Shown here: in pieces, positions 52,331-61,203 of the stretch
How the letters are laid out: each line of letters begins with the position of its first letter
Numbering within the stretch: the stretch's first letter is position 1
The notes under the pieces: generated by a model
The model's database searches: none
Told to the model about the DNA's origin: nothing
The model's input: the letters and a program-made list of their open reading frames with translations, nothing else
Made by a program: the position numbers and the translations under genes
Origin: Paraburkholderia sp. ZP32-5
GTDB taxonomy: Bacteria; Pseudomonadota; Gammaproteobacteria; Burkholderiales; Burkholderiaceae
Assembly: GCF_021390495.1 (NCBI RefSeq)
Contig: NZ_JAJEJP010000001.1
Coordinates: 310,001 to 374,000, forward strand
Length of the DNA: 64,000 bases
Direction: 5' to 3'

Positions 52331-53062
52331 ATGTGCGCCACCCCGGTTTCTCCGTCTCCACTGTCTTTACCCTCCATCGCGCCGCCGACGCTGCGCTGGC
52401 TCGGCCGCGAACCCTACGAGGCCAGTTTCGACGCGATGCGCGCATTCACCGACGCGCGCACCGCCGATACCCCAGACGAAATCTGGCTCGTCGAACACCC
52501 ACCGGTTTTTACGCTAGGTCAGGCGGGCGATCCCGCCCACCTGCTCGCCGCCGATAGCGGCATCCCGCTCGTCAAGGTCGATCGAGGCGGGCAGATCACG
52601 TATCACGGGCCGGGCCAGGTGGTCGCGTATCTGCTGCTCGATCTGCGTCGACGCAAGCTGATGGTGCGCGAGATGGTCACGCGGATCGAGCAGGCCGTGA
52701 TCGATACCCTGGCGGCGTATAATCTCGCCGGTGAACGCAAGGCCGGCGCCCCCGGCATCTACGTGGCGCCCGGGCCCGACAGCGGGCCTCATGCCGGCGC
52801 CAAGATCGCGGCGCTCGGTCTGAAAATCCGCAACGGCTGCAGTTATCACGGCGTGAGTCTGAACGTGAACATGGACCTGCAACCGTTTCTCGCAATCAAT
52901 CCATGCGGCTACGCGGGGCTCGAAACAGTCGATATGGCGACGCTAGGCGTCACCGCCGGCTGGGACGACGTGGCCCGTACCCTGGCAGCACGCCTCACCG
53001 CAAACCTCGACGGCAATCCCGCGGCCGTCGCCCAACCGCAGGCCGGTGCGCTCACCGCCTGA
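52331..53062 (+). CDS. lipB: Octanoyl-[acyl-carrier-protein]:protein N-octanoyltransferase
   Basis: The 243-residue enzyme moves octanoyl from ACP to the lipoyl domain of 2-oxoacid dehydrogenases. The motifs [48 protein letters not shown] and INPCGYAGL supply the catalytic pair K158 and C192. The ATG at 52331 gives about 20 extra N-terminal residues; the true start might be slightly downstream. lipA follows 13 bases later. Confidence 0.95.
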   Translation: MCATPVSPSPLSLPSIAPPTLRWLGREPYEASFDAMRAFTDARTADTPDEIWLVEHPPVFTLGQAGDPAHLLAADSGIPLVKVDRGGQITYHGPGQVVAYLLLDLRRRKLMVREMVTRIEQAVIDTLAAYNLAGERKAGAPGIYVAPGPDSGPHAGAKIAALGLKIRNGCSYHGVSLNVNMDLQPFLAINPCGYAGLETVDMATLGVTAGWDDVARTLAARLTANLDGNPAAVAQPQAGALTA

Positions 53063-53075
53063 CTGGATCGAACGA

Positions 53076-54080
53076 ATGACTGACGTTACCGCGAATTCCG
53101 CAGCTTCCCTCGCCACCGAAGGCGTGCCGGCCCCCGCCGCCTACGACGCCACCGCGAAGCAGAAAGCACAAGCCAAAACCGCCCGCATCCCGATCAAGGT
53201 CGTTCCGATTGAAAAGCTGAAGAAGCCGGACTGGATCCGCGTGAAAGCGGCCACCGGCAATTCGCGTTTCTACGAGATCAAGCAGATCCTGCGCGAACAC
53301 AATCTGCACACGGTGTGCGAAGAGGCGAGCTGCCCGAATATCGGCGAATGCTTCGGCAAGGGCACCGCGACGTTCATGATCATGGGCGACAAGTGCACGC
53401 GCCGCTGCCCGTTCTGCGACGTCGGTCATGGCCGTCCCGATCCGCTCGATCCGGAAGAACCGGGCAACCTCGCGCGTACGATCGCCGCGCTGAAGCTGAA
53501 GTACGTGGTGATTACCAGCGTCGACCGTGACGATCTGCGTGACGGCGGTGCGGCCCACTTCGTCGAATGTATTCGTCAGACGCGCGAGCTGTCGCCGGAA
53601 ACGCGCATCGAAATTCTCACGCCGGATTTCCGCGGCCGTCTCGACCGCGCGCTCGGCATCCTGAATGCCGCGCCGCCCGACGTGATGAACCACAACCTCG
53701 AAACGGTGCCGCGTCTGTACAAGGAAGCGCGTCCGGGTTCGGATTACGCGCATTCGCTGAAGCTGCTGAATGACTTCAAGGCGCTGCACCCGCACGTCGC
53801 GACGAAGTCCGGCCTGATGGTCGGCCTCGGCGAAACCGAAGAGGAAATCCTGCAAGTGATGCGCGATCTGCGCGAGCACGACGTCGATATGCTGACGATC
53901 GGCCAGTATCTGCAGCCGTCGGAGCACCATCTGCCGGTGCGCTCGTACGTGCATCCGGATACCTTCAAGATGTACGAGGAAGAAGCGTACAAGATGGGCT
54001 TCACGCACGCCGCGGTGGGCGCGATGGTCCGTTCGAGCTATCACGCCGACTTGCAGGCGCATGGAGCCGGCGTGGTCTGA
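53076..54080 (+). CDS. lipA: Lipoyl synthase
   Basis: The 334-residue radical-SAM enzyme inserts two sulfurs into the octanoyl chain. The auxiliary cluster cysteines C81, C86 and C92 ([12 protein letters not shown]) and the SAM cluster C107, C111, C114 (CTRRCPFC) are present. [13 protein letters not shown] and [13 protein letters not shown] are typical. It lies 13 bases after lipB and is followed by a terminator. Confidence 0.97.
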   Translation: MTDVTANSAASLATEGVPAPAAYDATAKQKAQAKTARIPIKVVPIEKLKKPDWIRVKAATGNSRFYEIKQILREHNLHTVCEEASCPNIGECFGKGTATFMIMGDKCTRRCPFCDVGHGRPDPLDPEEPGNLARTIAALKLKYVVITSVDRDDLRDGGAAHFVECIRQTRELSPETRIEILTPDFRGRLDRALGILNAAPPDVMNHNLETVPRLYKEARPGSDYAHSLKLLNDFKALHPHVATKSGLMVGLGETEEEILQVMRDLREHDVDMLTIGQYLQPSEHHLPVRSYVHPDTFKMYEEEAYKMGFTHAAVGAMVRSSYHADLQAHGAGVV

Positions 54081-54121
54081 CGCGCTCGCGCATGGTTGCG
54101 CGCCGTAGCACATAGCAGTAG

Positions 54122-54147
54122 AAAGCCCGCCGATGCGCGGGCTTTTT
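54122..54147 (+). terminator. Terminator after lipA
   Basis: A 9-bp stem AAAGCCCGC/GCGGGCTTT with a 6-base loop is followed by a T-run, 41 bases after the lipA stop. Confidence 0.93.
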
Positions 54148-54349
54148 CATGCGCGGATGTTTGGCGATTCATCGGAACGGCGATCAGGCGATCCAGCGCT
54201 CAGGCTCTCGCCGCGGCGCGCCCGGCGCGCGATACTACGCGCGGGCTCTCGCACAGGGCCTGCGCGCCAAGCCGACAAAGACGCCTTCGGCAACGCATCA
54301 GTAACACGTCACGAGCACACTGACCGCTCAATCAGAAAGGGATCGACAC

Positions 54350-55138
54350 GTGGCACATGGGAACGATCGCGGACTATCCGCGCAATGGCCTTATCCGCAG
54401 CTGGTCGCGCATCGCTGCGGCGGCACGCTGGCGCCGGAAAACACGCTGGCCGGTTTCGACGCGTGCGTGCGTTATGGCTATCGGATGGTCGAATTCGACG
54501 CGAAGCTGTCCGCCGACAACGAACTCTTCCTGATGCACGACGACACGCTCGAGCGCACGACCAATGGGCACGGGTCGGGCGTCGCGCTTGGCTGGCCGGC
54601 ATTGTCCCAGCTCGACGCCGGCGCCTGGCGCGGCGCGCAGTTCGCCGGCACGCGGCTGCCGACGCTCGCCGAAGTGGCCGGGCGGTGCGCGCGCGACGGT
54701 GTTGCGGCGAACATCGAGATCAAGCCGTTCACGGGCCGCGAGGTGATCACCGGCATGATGGTCGCCAATGGCGCGCGGGAGCTGTGGCAAGGTCAGACGC
54801 CGCCGCTGCTGTCGTCGTTTTCGTTCGACGCACTCGCCGCCGCGCGCGATGCCGCGCCATCGTTGCCGCGCGGCATGCTGTTCGAGCACGTGCCGGCAGA
54901 CTGGCTGCGCATCGTGCGCGAACTGGATTGCGTGTCGCTGCACGCGAGCCATCTGCATCTGAGCGAGCCGCTGGTCGCGCATATTCGCGCGGAGGGCTTG
55001 CGGGTGCTTGCCTACACGGTCAACGACCCGGCGCGTGCGCAACTGCTCGCACAGTGGGGTGTCGACATGATCTGCACGGACCGCCTCGATCTGCTGACAC
55101 ACGACATGCTGCCGGCCGCGCCAGCAATCCCGTCCTGA
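54350..55138 (+). CDS. ugpQ: Glycerophosphodiester phosphodiesterase
   Basis: The 262-residue cytosolic TIM-barrel enzyme hydrolyses glycerophosphodiesters to glycerol-3-phosphate. VAHRCGGTLAPENTLAGF supplies H21 and E30, VEFDAKLSADNELFLMHDDTLERTTNGHG the Mg ligands and H63, and IEIKP the following strand. It starts with GTG (54350) preceded by AAAGG at nine bases; no ATG serves. No signal peptide, so UgpQ rather than periplasmic GlpQ. Confidence 0.94.
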   Translation: MAHGNDRGLSAQWPYPQLVAHRCGGTLAPENTLAGFDACVRYGYRMVEFDAKLSADNELFLMHDDTLERTTNGHGSGVALGWPALSQLDAGAWRGAQFAGTRLPTLAEVAGRCARDGVAANIEIKPFTGREVITGMMVANGARELWQGQTPPLLSSFSFDALAAARDAAPSLPRGMLFEHVPADWLRIVRELDCVSLHASHLHLSEPLVAHIRAEGLRVLAYTVNDPARAQLLAQWGVDMICTDRLDLLTHDMLPAAPAIPS

Positions 55139-55249
55139 GCGTTTAACGCAGAGCCTCCGCGCTGGCCGACAAGGGGCGAGGCCGGTCGCCACTACCTTAG
55201 CTACCCCCGCGCAAACCCCTACGGGTTTCCCCTCGGCTCCGCGCCTTGC

Positions 55250-55262
55250 GAATTCCGGATTC
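55250..55262. promoter_or_regulatory. Upstream palindrome 1 of dctA (candidate DctD site)
   Basis: GAAT-TCCGG-ATTC: 4-bp inverted arms around a TCCGG centre. Centre at 55256, 31 bp (about three turns) from the second palindrome with the same centre. Binding by DctD is inferred. Confidence 0.6.
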
Positions 55263-55279
55263 CCCGACACCCTTCGTCC

Positions 55280-55294
55280 GGATTTCCGGAATCC
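55280..55294. promoter_or_regulatory. Upstream palindrome 2 of dctA (candidate DctD site)
   Basis: GGATT-TCCGG-AATCC: perfect 5-bp arms around the same TCCGG centre as palindrome 1. Its centre is 76 bp upstream of the -24 element, a usual distance for an enhancer-binding protein. Confidence 0.65.
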
Positions 55295-55361
55295 CGGACG
55301 GCGCGCGTCGTGCATCGCCGGAAAACCCATAAAAATCAAGGCTTCCATCCCGATGCATAAC

Positions 55362-55377
55362 TGGCATCGACCTTGCA
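55362..55377 (+). promoter_or_regulatory. Sigma-54 promoter of dctA
   Basis: TGGCAT-N5-TTGCA keeps the essential GG (55363-55364) and GC (55375-55376) exactly ten bases apart, nearly identical to the sigma-54 consensus. Transcription should start near 55388. It requires an activator, which the cis-encoded DctD can supply. Confidence 0.85.
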
Positions 55378-55428
55378 AATTAAAGCGCGCGGCCGCCACG
55401 GCCCGACAACTAAAGCAAGGAGACAACG

Positions 55429-55458
55429 ATGTCCGATTTCCCGTCCCGGTATTTCTGA
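55429..55458 (+). CDS. Possible 9-residue leader peptide upstream of dctA
   Basis: AAGGAG stands six bases before an ATG that opens a nine-codon frame (MSDFPSRYF) ending in TGA, about 41 bases into the predicted sigma-54 transcript. The ribosome site is stronger than that of dctA. It may be a translated leader affecting dctA, or chance. Confidence 0.35.
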   Translation: MSDFPSRYF

Positions 55459-55565
55459 ATTCGTCGTCTTGGTTGCCCTGATGCAGTGCGCCCGCGCGAC
55501 GACGCTTCGTTCGCACGCCACGTACCGCGGCGGGTTATGAGTTCATCCACCTCGCAGGAATCATC

Positions 55566-56846
55566 GTGAAGAAACCTATCCATAAAGTGCTGTACGTCCA
55601 GGTGATCGTGGCGATCATCATCGGTATCGTGCTCGGCCATTTCTCGCCTGACTTCGCCATCGACATGAAGCCGCTCGGCGATGGCTTCATCAAACTGATC
55701 AAGATGGTGATCGGGCCGATCATCTTCTGTACGGTGGTCACCGGCATCGCCGGCATGGAGGACATGAAGAAGGTTGGGCGCGTCGGCGGTAAGGCGCTGC
55801 TGTACTTCGAGATCGTGTCCACGTTCGCGCTCGTGCTCGGCCTCGCCGCTACGCACCTGTTGCGCCCCGGCGTCGGCTTCAACGTCGATCCGGCCTCGCT
55901 CGACGGCCGCGCAGTCGCATCGTATGCGGCAAAGGCGCACGGCCAGAGCACGGTCGACTTCTTCATGCACATCATCCCGGACACGATTTCGTCGGCGTTC
56001 GCGCAAGGTGAAATCCTGCAGATCCTGCTGATCGCGCTGCTGTTCGGCGCGGTGCTGGCGACGGCCGGTGAGAAGGGCAAAGTCGTCACGAACTTCATCG
56101 AAGGCATTTCGCACGTGCTGTTCGGCATGGTGCGCATCATCACGAAGCTCGCGCCGATCGGCGCATTCGGCGCGATGGCCTTCACGATCGGCAAGTACGG
56201 CATCGGCTCGCTGCTGCCGATGCTCAAGCTGATCGGCACGTTCTATCTGACGTCGATCGTGTTCGTGGTGGTGGTGCTCGGCATCATCGCCCGCATGGTG
56301 GGCTTCAACATCCTGCGTTTCGTCGCGTACATCAAGGAAGAGATGCTGATCGTGCTCGGCACGAGCTCGTCGGAAGCCGCGCTGCCGCAACTGATGCTGA
56401 AGCTTGAAAAGCTCGGCTGCTCGCGCTCGGTGGTGGGCCTCGTGGTGCCGACCGGCTATTCGTTCAACCTCGACGGCACCAACATCTACATGACGATGGC
56501 CGTGCTGTTCATCGCCCAGGCGACCAACACCGACCTGACGTGGGGCCAGCAGCTGACGCTGCTCGCGGTGACGATGCTGACCTCGAAGGGCGCGAGTGGC
56601 GTGACCGGCGCGGGCTTCATCACGCTGGCCGCAACGCTTGCCGTGGTGCCGACGATTCCGCTGTCGGGCATGGTGCTGATTCTCGGCATCGACCGCTTCA
56701 TGAGCGAGTGCCGCGCGCTGACCAACATCGTCGGCAACGGTGTCGCGACGGTCGTCGTGTCGGCGTGGGAGAAGGAACTCGACCGCAACAAGCTGAACTC
56801 GGTGCTGCGCGGCGATGTGGCCGTCAAAGAGCCGGCTGGCGTTTGA
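55566..56846 (+). CDS. dctA: C4-dicarboxylate/proton symporter DctA
   Basis: The 426-residue inner-membrane carrier imports succinate, fumarate and malate. It has about eight hydrophobic helices and two re-entrant loops; [45 protein letters not shown] (shown in pieces [10 protein letters not shown] and [11 protein letters not shown]) and [14 protein letters not shown] are the hairpin and substrate motifs of the glutamate/dicarboxylate family. It starts with GTG (55566), with AGGAA five bases upstream. A 10-codon frame (55537-55569) overlaps this start. The sigma-54 promoter and paired palindromes upstream, with dctB/dctD downstream, point to DctD-controlled expression. Confidence 0.96.
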   Translation: MKKPIHKVLYVQVIVAIIIGIVLGHFSPDFAIDMKPLGDGFIKLIKMVIGPIIFCTVVTGIAGMEDMKKVGRVGGKALLYFEIVSTFALVLGLAATHLLRPGVGFNVDPASLDGRAVASYAAKAHGQSTVDFFMHIIPDTISSAFAQGEILQILLIALLFGAVLATAGEKGKVVTNFIEGISHVLFGMVRIITKLAPIGAFGAMAFTIGKYGIGSLLPMLKLIGTFYLTSIVFVVVVLGIIARMVGFNILRFVAYIKEEMLIVLGTSSSEAALPQLMLKLEKLGCSRSVVGLVVPTGYSFNLDGTNIYMTMAVLFIAQATNTDLTWGQQLTLLAVTMLTSKGASGVTGAGFITLAATLAVVPTIPLSGMVLILGIDRFMSECRALTNIVGNGVATVVVSAWEKELDRNKLNSVLRGDVAVKEPAGV

Positions 56847-56880
56847 GCCGCGCGTAGGTTCACCACTGTTGTCGTAACGA

Positions 56881-56915
56881 GCGCGGACGCCTGATCATGA
56901 AACCGGCGTCCGCGC
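56881..56915 (+). other. Strong hairpin between dctA and dctB containing the annotated dctB ATG
   Basis: A perfect 11-bp stem (GCGCGGACGCC with GGCGTCCGCGC) encloses a 13-base loop holding the ATG at 56897. There is no T-run. It could attenuate transcription out of dctA or hide that ATG. Confidence 0.75.
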
Positions 56916-58984
56916 GCCCCGTTGGGGCCTCACCGATTCCTCCGGCGTCCGAGGCGTCTGTTTCGGCGCATTCCTCCGGCGAAACTCGCAGCCGGCCTGA
57001 GCCCGACGCCGCGTTTGCTTATGCCACAATGTCCGATCCTCATCGACCGGACCTTGCCAACGTGACGCGCCGCCTGCTGATCCTCTTCGTGCTCGCAGCC
57101 GGGCTCGTGGCGGCATGCTGGCTCACCTACAGCATCGCGTGGCGCAACGGCGTCGACATGCTGCGGCGCAACGCCGCGGTGCGTGCCGAGCGAACTGCGA
57201 GCGTGCTCAAGAGCACACTCGAACGCTACGAATCGCTGCCTTATCTGCTCGGCGAACATCCGATCGTGCAGGACGTGCTGATCGATCCCAGTCCGGATAA
57301 CGTGAAGCGCGCCAATCTTTATCTCGAAGACCTGAACCGTCACGCGCGCGCGACGGTCACCTACATCATTTCCGCCGATGGCTATTGCGTCGCCGCCAGC
57401 AACTGGCGCGGGCCGGGCAGCTTCGTCGGCGCGGGCTATCAGTTCCGGCCGTATTTCGTCGACGCGATGAACGGCGGCGTGGGGCGATTTTTCGGCATCG
57501 GCACGATTTCGCAGGCGCCGGGCTATTACATTTCGCAGCCGGTGCGACGTGACGGCAAGATCGTCGGCGTGGCCGTCGTCAAACTCGATCTCGAATGGTT
57601 CCAGGGAGTGGATGCAGCGGAGCCGCTCGTCGTGACCGACGATCACGGGGTGATCTTTCTGTCGTCGGTGCCGGCATGGAAATATCACACGATCCGGCCG
57701 CTGCCCGGCCAGGTCGCCGATTCGATCTACCAGGCTCGCCAGTACGCGCAGCAGCCGATCGCGCCGTTGCCAGTGACGGTCGTGCGCGCGCTCGAAGGCA
57801 ATGCGCAGATTCTGCGCATCGGCGGCGGGCGTTCCGCGCCGCGCTATCTGGCGTCGCGTCACGGCATGGGCGAGCCGGACTGGCATCTGATCACGATGTC
57901 GCCGGTCGATCCGGTCGATGCCGACGCGCGCAACGCGACCATCGTGACCGGCTTCGGCTACGTGTCACTGGTGCTGTTTGCGTTCTATTGGCGCATGCGT
58001 CGGGCGCGCGTGCGCGAGGTGATGCGCAGCCGCGCGCTGCTACAAAAGGCCTACGCGGAGTTGAACCAGCGCGTTGCCGAGCGCACCGCGGATCTGTCCG
58101 AAGCCAACGAGCAGTTGCACAAGGAAGTCGCCGAGCGCACACGCGCCGAGCAGGAGTTGCGCTCGGCGCACGACGAACTGATCCAGGCGAGCAAGCTTGC
58201 CGCGCTGGGGCAGATGGCGGCCGGCATCACGCATGAACTGAATCAGCCGCTCGCCGCGCTGCGCAGTTTCTCGGACAACACGCGCGTGCTGCTCGAACGC
58301 GGCGACCAGGCGTCGGCGCGCGAGAACCTCGAAGCGATCGCTGCGCTGACCGAGCGCATGGGCAAGATCACCAATCAGTTGAAACTGTTCGTGGGCCGGG
58401 CGCGGCCGCGCAGTGCGCGCGCGCCGATCGTGCGGGCGCTGCGTAACGTGGTCGGGTTGCTGCAGAAGCGTCTGCAAGGTGTCGAGCTTGAATTCGTGCT
58501 GACGGATATTGGAGCGCATGCCGGCGGTGATGCCGATGTTAGTGCGGCAGACGCTGCGCGCACGCCGTTGAATCTCGCCGACGATCATCCCGAACTGATC
58601 GCGCATTGCGACGACTTGCGGCTCGAACAGGTGCTGATCAATCTGCTCGGCAACGCGCTCGACGCGACCGCCGGCATGAGTCCGCCGCGCATCACGATCG
58701 AGGTCGAGGCCGCCGACGCGACCCTGTCGATCACCGTCGGCGACAACGGCCCCGGCATTGCCGACGACGTATTGCCTCGTCTGTTCGAGCCATTCTTTAC
58801 GACAAAGGAAATGGGCCAGGGCCTCGGCCTCGGCCTCGCGATTTCGTCGTCGATCGCGCGCGATTGCGGCGGCTCGCTGATCGCGCGCAACGCGCCGGCT
58901 GGCGGCGCATTATTCGTTCTGACGCTGCGGCGCGCGCGCGTGCAAGCGTCCCCCTCGCCGGACCCGCTGACCGCGGGCTCCTGA
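56897..58984 (+). CDS. dctB: C4-dicarboxylate sensor histidine kinase DctB
   Basis: The product is up to 695 residues: membrane helices at about 59-80 and 348-365 flank a periplasmic double-Cache sensor (81-345, with RPYFVDAMNG and GYYISQPVRRDGKIVGVAVVKLDL). A coiled coil (376-430) and the kinase follow: phospho-acceptor H446 in AAGITHELNQPLAALR, the N-box NLLGNALDAT, DNGPGI, and the G-box GLGLGLAIS. It senses periplasmic dicarboxylates and phosphorylates DctD. The ATG at 56897 lies in a hairpin loop and gives a low-complexity N-terminus of 44 residues; an internal ATG at 57029 (MSDPHRPDL) gives 651 residues. Neither has a clear ribosome site. Confidence 0.93.
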   Translation: MKPASARPVGASPIPPASEASVSAHSSGETRSRPEPDAAFAYATMSDPHRPDLANVTRRLLILFVLAAGLVAACWLTYSIAWRNGVDMLRRNAAVRAERTASVLKSTLERYESLPYLLGEHPIVQDVLIDPSPDNVKRANLYLEDLNRHARATVTYIISADGYCVAASNWRGPGSFVGAGYQFRPYFVDAMNGGVGRFFGIGTISQAPGYYISQPVRRDGKIVGVAVVKLDLEWFQGVDAAEPLVVTDDHGVIFLSSVPAWKYHTIRPLPGQVADSIYQARQYAQQPIAPLPVTVVRALEGNAQILRIGGGRSAPRYLASRHGMGEPDWHLITMSPVDPVDADARNATIVTGFGYVSLVLFAFYWRMRRARVREVMRSRALLQKAYAELNQRVAERTADLSEANEQLHKEVAERTRAEQELRSAHDELIQASKLAALGQMAAGITHELNQPLAALRSFSDNTRVLLERGDQASARENLEAIAALTERMGKITNQLKLFVGRARPRSARAPIVRALRNVVGLLQKRLQGVELEFVLTDIGAHAGGDADVSAADAARTPLNLADDHPELIAHCDDLRLEQVLINLLGNALDATAGMSPPRITIEVEAADATLSITVGDNGPGIADDVLPRLFEPFFTTKEMGQGLGLGLAISSSIARDCGGSLIARNAPAGGALFVLTLRRARVQASPSPDPLTAGS

Positions 58985-59012
58985 TTTCACCGGACTTCAC
59001 CCGGAACACGCA

Positions 59013-60362
59013 ATGAACGACGGCCTGCAAGTGCTGTATATCGAAGACGACGAACTGGTGCGGCGCGCCAGCGTGCAGAGCCTGCAACTGGCGGGCTTCG
59101 ACGTGATCGGCCACGCGTCGGCGGAGTCGGCGGCCAGGACGATCAGCGCGGACTTCTCCGGCGTGATCGTCAGCGATATCCGCCTGCCCGGCGCGAGCGG
59201 TCTCGATCTGCTCGCGCAATGCCACGAACGCGCGCCTGACGTGCCGGTGATTCTGGTCACCGGTCACGGCGATATTTCGATGGCGGTGCAGGCGATGCGC
59301 GACGGCGCGTATGACTTCATCGAGAAGCCGTTCGCGTCGGAGCGGCTGATCGAAACCGTGCGGCGCGCGCTGGAGCGCCGCAAGCTGGTGCTCGAAAACC
59401 TCGCGCTGCGTCGCGAGCTGGCCGGACAGAGTACGGTGGCGCCGCGCATCATCGGCCGCAGTCCAGCGATCGAGCAGATCCGGCGGTTGATCGCGAACGT
59501 CGCGCCGACCGATGCATCGGTGCTGATCAACGGCGACACTGGCGCCGGCAAGGAGTTGATCGCGCGCAGTCTGCACGAACTGTCGCCGCGCCGCGACAAG
59601 CCGTTTATCGCGGTGAATTGCGGCGCGCTGCCCGAGCCAATGTTCGAATCCGAGATGTTCGGCTACGAGCCGGGCGCATTCACCGGCGCGGCGAAACGAC
59701 GGATCGGCAAGCTCGAACATGCGTCGGGAGGCACGCTGTTTCTCGACGAGATCGAGAGCATGCCGCTCGCGTTGCAGGTGAAGCTGCTGCGCGTGTTGCA
59801 GGACGGCGTGCTGGAGCGGCTCGGCTCGAACCAGCCGATTCGCGTCAATTGCCGCATCGTCGCGGCGGCGAAGGGCGACATGGCTGAGCATGTCGCGGAC
59901 GGCTCGTTTCGCCGCGATCTGCTGTACCGGCTCAACGTGGTGACGATCGCGCTGCCGCCGCTCGGCGAGCGCCGCGAGGACATCGTGCCGCTGTTCGAAC
60001 ATTTCCTGCTCGATGCGGCCGTGCGGTATCAGCGGCCGGCGCCGATTCTCACCGATCGCCAGCGCACGAATCTGATGAAGCGCGACTGGCCAGGCAATGT
60101 ACGCGAGTTGCGCAATGCCGCCGACCGCTTCGTGCTCGGTATCGCCGAGGAACCCGTGCTGTCGTTCGACGACGATGGGACCGTGACCCAGCCGTTGAAG
60201 GAGCGGGTCGAGCAGTTCGAGCGCGCGATGATTGCCGAGGCGTTGGAGCAGGCGGGCGGCGTCGTGGCGGTCGCGGCGGATCGCTTGCAGCTCGGCAAGG
60301 CGACGCTCTACGAGAAGATCAAACGATATGGCCTGACGGCCAAAGGGGAAGGGGAGCGGTGA
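59013..60362 (+). CDS. dctD: Sigma-54-dependent response regulator DctD
   Basis: The 449-residue product has a receiver domain (1-120, phospho-acceptor D55 in VSDIRLPG, K105 in EKPF), an AAA+ domain with Walker A GDTGAGKE (174-181), the sigma-54 contact loop GAFTGA (221-226) and Walker B TLFLDEI, and a C-terminal Fis-type HTH (VAVAADRLQLGKATLYEKIKRYGL). Phosphorylated by DctB, it should activate the sigma-54 promoter of dctA through the palindromes at 55250-55294. It starts 28 bases after dctB. Confidence 0.95.
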   Translation: MNDGLQVLYIEDDELVRRASVQSLQLAGFDVIGHASAESAARTISADFSGVIVSDIRLPGASGLDLLAQCHERAPDVPVILVTGHGDISMAVQAMRDGAYDFIEKPFASERLIETVRRALERRKLVLENLALRRELAGQSTVAPRIIGRSPAIEQIRRLIANVAPTDASVLINGDTGAGKELIARSLHELSPRRDKPFIAVNCGALPEPMFESEMFGYEPGAFTGAAKRRIGKLEHASGGTLFLDEIESMPLALQVKLLRVLQDGVLERLGSNQPIRVNCRIVAAAKGDMAEHVADGSFRRDLLYRLNVVTIALPPLGERREDIVPLFEHFLLDAAVRYQRPAPILTDRQRTNLMKRDWPGNVRELRNAADRFVLGIAEEPVLSFDDDGTVTQPLKERVEQFERAMIAEALEQAGGVVAVAADRLQLGKATLYEKIKRYGLTAKGEGER

Positions 60363-60363
60363 G

Positions 60364-60401
60364 GCGGGGAGCGCCGGCGGTGAAGCGGGGAACGCCGGCG
60401 G
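60364..60401. repeat. 17-bp direct repeat after dctD
   Basis: Two copies of GCGGGGARCGCCGGCGG, differing by one base, lie 21 bp apart in the 102-base gap between the convergent dctD and TlpA-like genes. No rho-independent terminator was found here. Confidence 0.7.
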
Positions 60402-60464
60402 CTAAGGCTTGCGCCGGCGCGGATGAATCAGTTTCGCGTTGAAGCTTGCGTTGAATGCGTCGAA

Positions 60465-61001
60465 TCAGGCCGACGTGCCTTTCAGTGCCTTGGCGAGCAA
60501 CTGGTCGAGTTCCGCGAATTGCGGCTCGCCGACGTAGCGCTTCAGGATCTTGCCGTCCTTATCGACGACGAAGGTGGTCGGCGTGAGTTGCACGTTGCCG
60601 AACTGCTTGGCGGCCGAACCGTCGTCCATGGCGACCTTGAACGGCAACTGACGCGTTTGCGTGTAGTTGGTCACGTACATCGGCGCATCGTAGTTCATCG
60701 CAACCGCGACGAATTCGAGGCCCTGGCCTTTGAAGCGGTTATAGGTCTCGACCATCTTCGGCATTTCCTGCATGCAGGTGTCGCAGTTGGTCGCCCAGAA
60801 GTTGACCAGATAGACCTTGCCCTTGAGGTCCGCGGTCGTGATCTTCTTGCCCGACAGCAGCGTGAAGGTCGCGTCGGGCACACGTTGCTGACCGGCAAAC
60901 GCAAAATAGCCGGCGATCGCGAGCGCGATGGCCACGGCGAATGCGATCAGGTAGCGAAGCGGATTCGTGCGCCGGGCGGCAGTGGACGGATTCGAGCTCA
61001 T
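60465..61001 (-). CDS. TlpA/ResA-type membrane-anchored thioredoxin
   Basis: The 178-residue product has an N-terminal membrane helix (about 14-36, PLRYLIAFAVAIALAIAGYFAFAG) and a thioredoxin domain with the active site CDTC in NFWATNCDTCMQEMPKMV, ending QLTPTTFVVDKDGKILKRYVGEP. Such proteins reduce disulfides in the periplasm, for example in cytochrome c maturation. The ATG at 61001 begins the anchor; an in-frame start 13 codons upstream is less likely. Confidence 0.93.
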   Translation of the reverse strand: MSSNPSTAARRTNPLRYLIAFAVAIALAIAGYFAFAGQQRVPDATFTLLSGKKITTADLKGKVYLVNFWATNCDTCMQEMPKMVETYNRFKGQGLEFVAVAMNYDAPMYVTNYTQTRQLPFKVAMDDGSAAKQFGNVQLTPTTFVVDKDGKILKRYVGEPQFAELDQLLAKALKGTSA

Positions 61002-61203
61002 GAACGGAACCTCGGGAGTCGCGCGGGATGCGCGGAGCAATGGGTCGGCAATCGGGTGATGCTGAGACGGTGCTGGTTAGCCCGCCTATTGTAGCTCGAT
61101 TGATGCTGTTGCGCCGCCACGGCAGATCGTCGGAAAGCCGCGTCAGCACTGGTTCGGCGGATAATAGCGCTTTACGTTCCTGTAAGCCCGATCTTTCGTC
61201 CTC

